Positions 5,297 through 5,345 of a stretch of DNA of 5,345 bases are shown here, in pieces (position 1 is the stretch's first letter; each line of letters starts with the position of its first letter). The stretch is taken from the NCBI GenBank assembly GCA_015658965.1, contig DQNX01000020.1:1-5345 (forward strand), written 5' to 3'. The notes under the pieces were generated by a model. The model was not told the origin of the DNA and did not search any database. It saw nothing but the letters and a program-made list of their open reading frames with translations. The stretch is from Gammaproteobacteria bacterium (GTDB lineage: Bacteria > Pseudomonadota > Gammaproteobacteria > PS1 > Pseudothioglobaceae). The position numbers were made by a program, and so were the translations under genes.

Positions 5297-5332
5297 AAAA
5301 ATAGCTTAGTGTAAAAACTAAGCTATTTTTTT
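5297..5332 (+). terminator. Intrinsic terminator of the tRNA operon
   Basis: A perfect 14-bp stem (5297-5310 with 5317-5330) encloses the 6-base loop GTAAAA. The core is TAGCTTAGT/ACTAAGCTA, and the right arm runs into seven T (5326-5332). It begins 6 bases after the tRNA-Glu CCA end. The A-run on the left arm means it could also stop transcription entering from the right on the minus strand. Confidence 0.9.
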
Positions 5333-5345
5333 GTCCTTTAAATCA

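Noticed and set aside
1..5345. Search for mobile elements, CRISPR arrays, toxin-antitoxin, phage or defence genes
   Set aside because: No transposase, integrase, direct-repeat array, terminal inverted repeats or truncated tRNA copies were seen. The tRNAs are intact with no sign of an integrated element next to them in the 55 bases that follow.

Overview
The window is a compact, AT-rich stretch of a bacterial chromosome, most likely from a gammaproteobacterium. The reasons are an EpmB-type EF-P lysine 2,3-aminomutase, a nadD-rsfS-rlmH cluster in the order usual for Proteobacteria, and tRNA genes with encoded CCA ends. The low GC content and the small gaps between genes would suit a streamlined marine or symbiotic lineage (for example the SUP05/Thioglobus group), but that is a guess from style, not a phylogenetic result.

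Layout, left to right. (1) A 61-codon acidic ORF of unknown function (37-222, +) ends at a strong intrinsic terminator (244-272). (2) epmB (283-1242, +) starts 10 bases after that terminator, with no Shine-Dalgarno sequence. (3) A secreted TlpA/ResA-type thioredoxin (1257-1775, -) and an ArsC/YfgD-type reductase (1792-2139, +) form a divergent pair separated by 16 bases, so their promoters must lie inside each other's coding sequence. (4) A five-gene minus-strand operon reads from about 5004 down to 2144: an MBL-fold glyoxalase II/persulfide dioxygenase-like hydrolase, nadD, rsfS, rlmH and an omega-like glutathione S-transferase. The first three are joined by 4-base ATGA overlaps. (5) On the plus strand at the right end, a tRNA-Ala(GGC)-tRNA-Glu(UUC) operon has a near-consensus sigma70 promoter (5051-5078) and a perfect 14-bp terminator hairpin (5297-5332).

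Functionally the window combines translation and ribosome genes (EpmB modifying EF-P, RsfS silencing idle 50S subunits, RlmH methylating 23S rRNA, two tRNAs), NAD synthesis (NadD) and thiol chemistry (TlpA-like, ArsC-like, GST, MBL hydrolase). All but the first ORF belong to well-known families, and I found no sign of a mobile element, CRISPR array, toxin-antitoxin pair or defence system. No gene-free stretch exceeds 300 bases. What deserves a second look is regulatory: overlapping opposed promoters at two divergent junctions, the terminator-epmB junction, a hairpin inside the minus-strand operon, and two unusual pairs in the tRNA-Glu gene.
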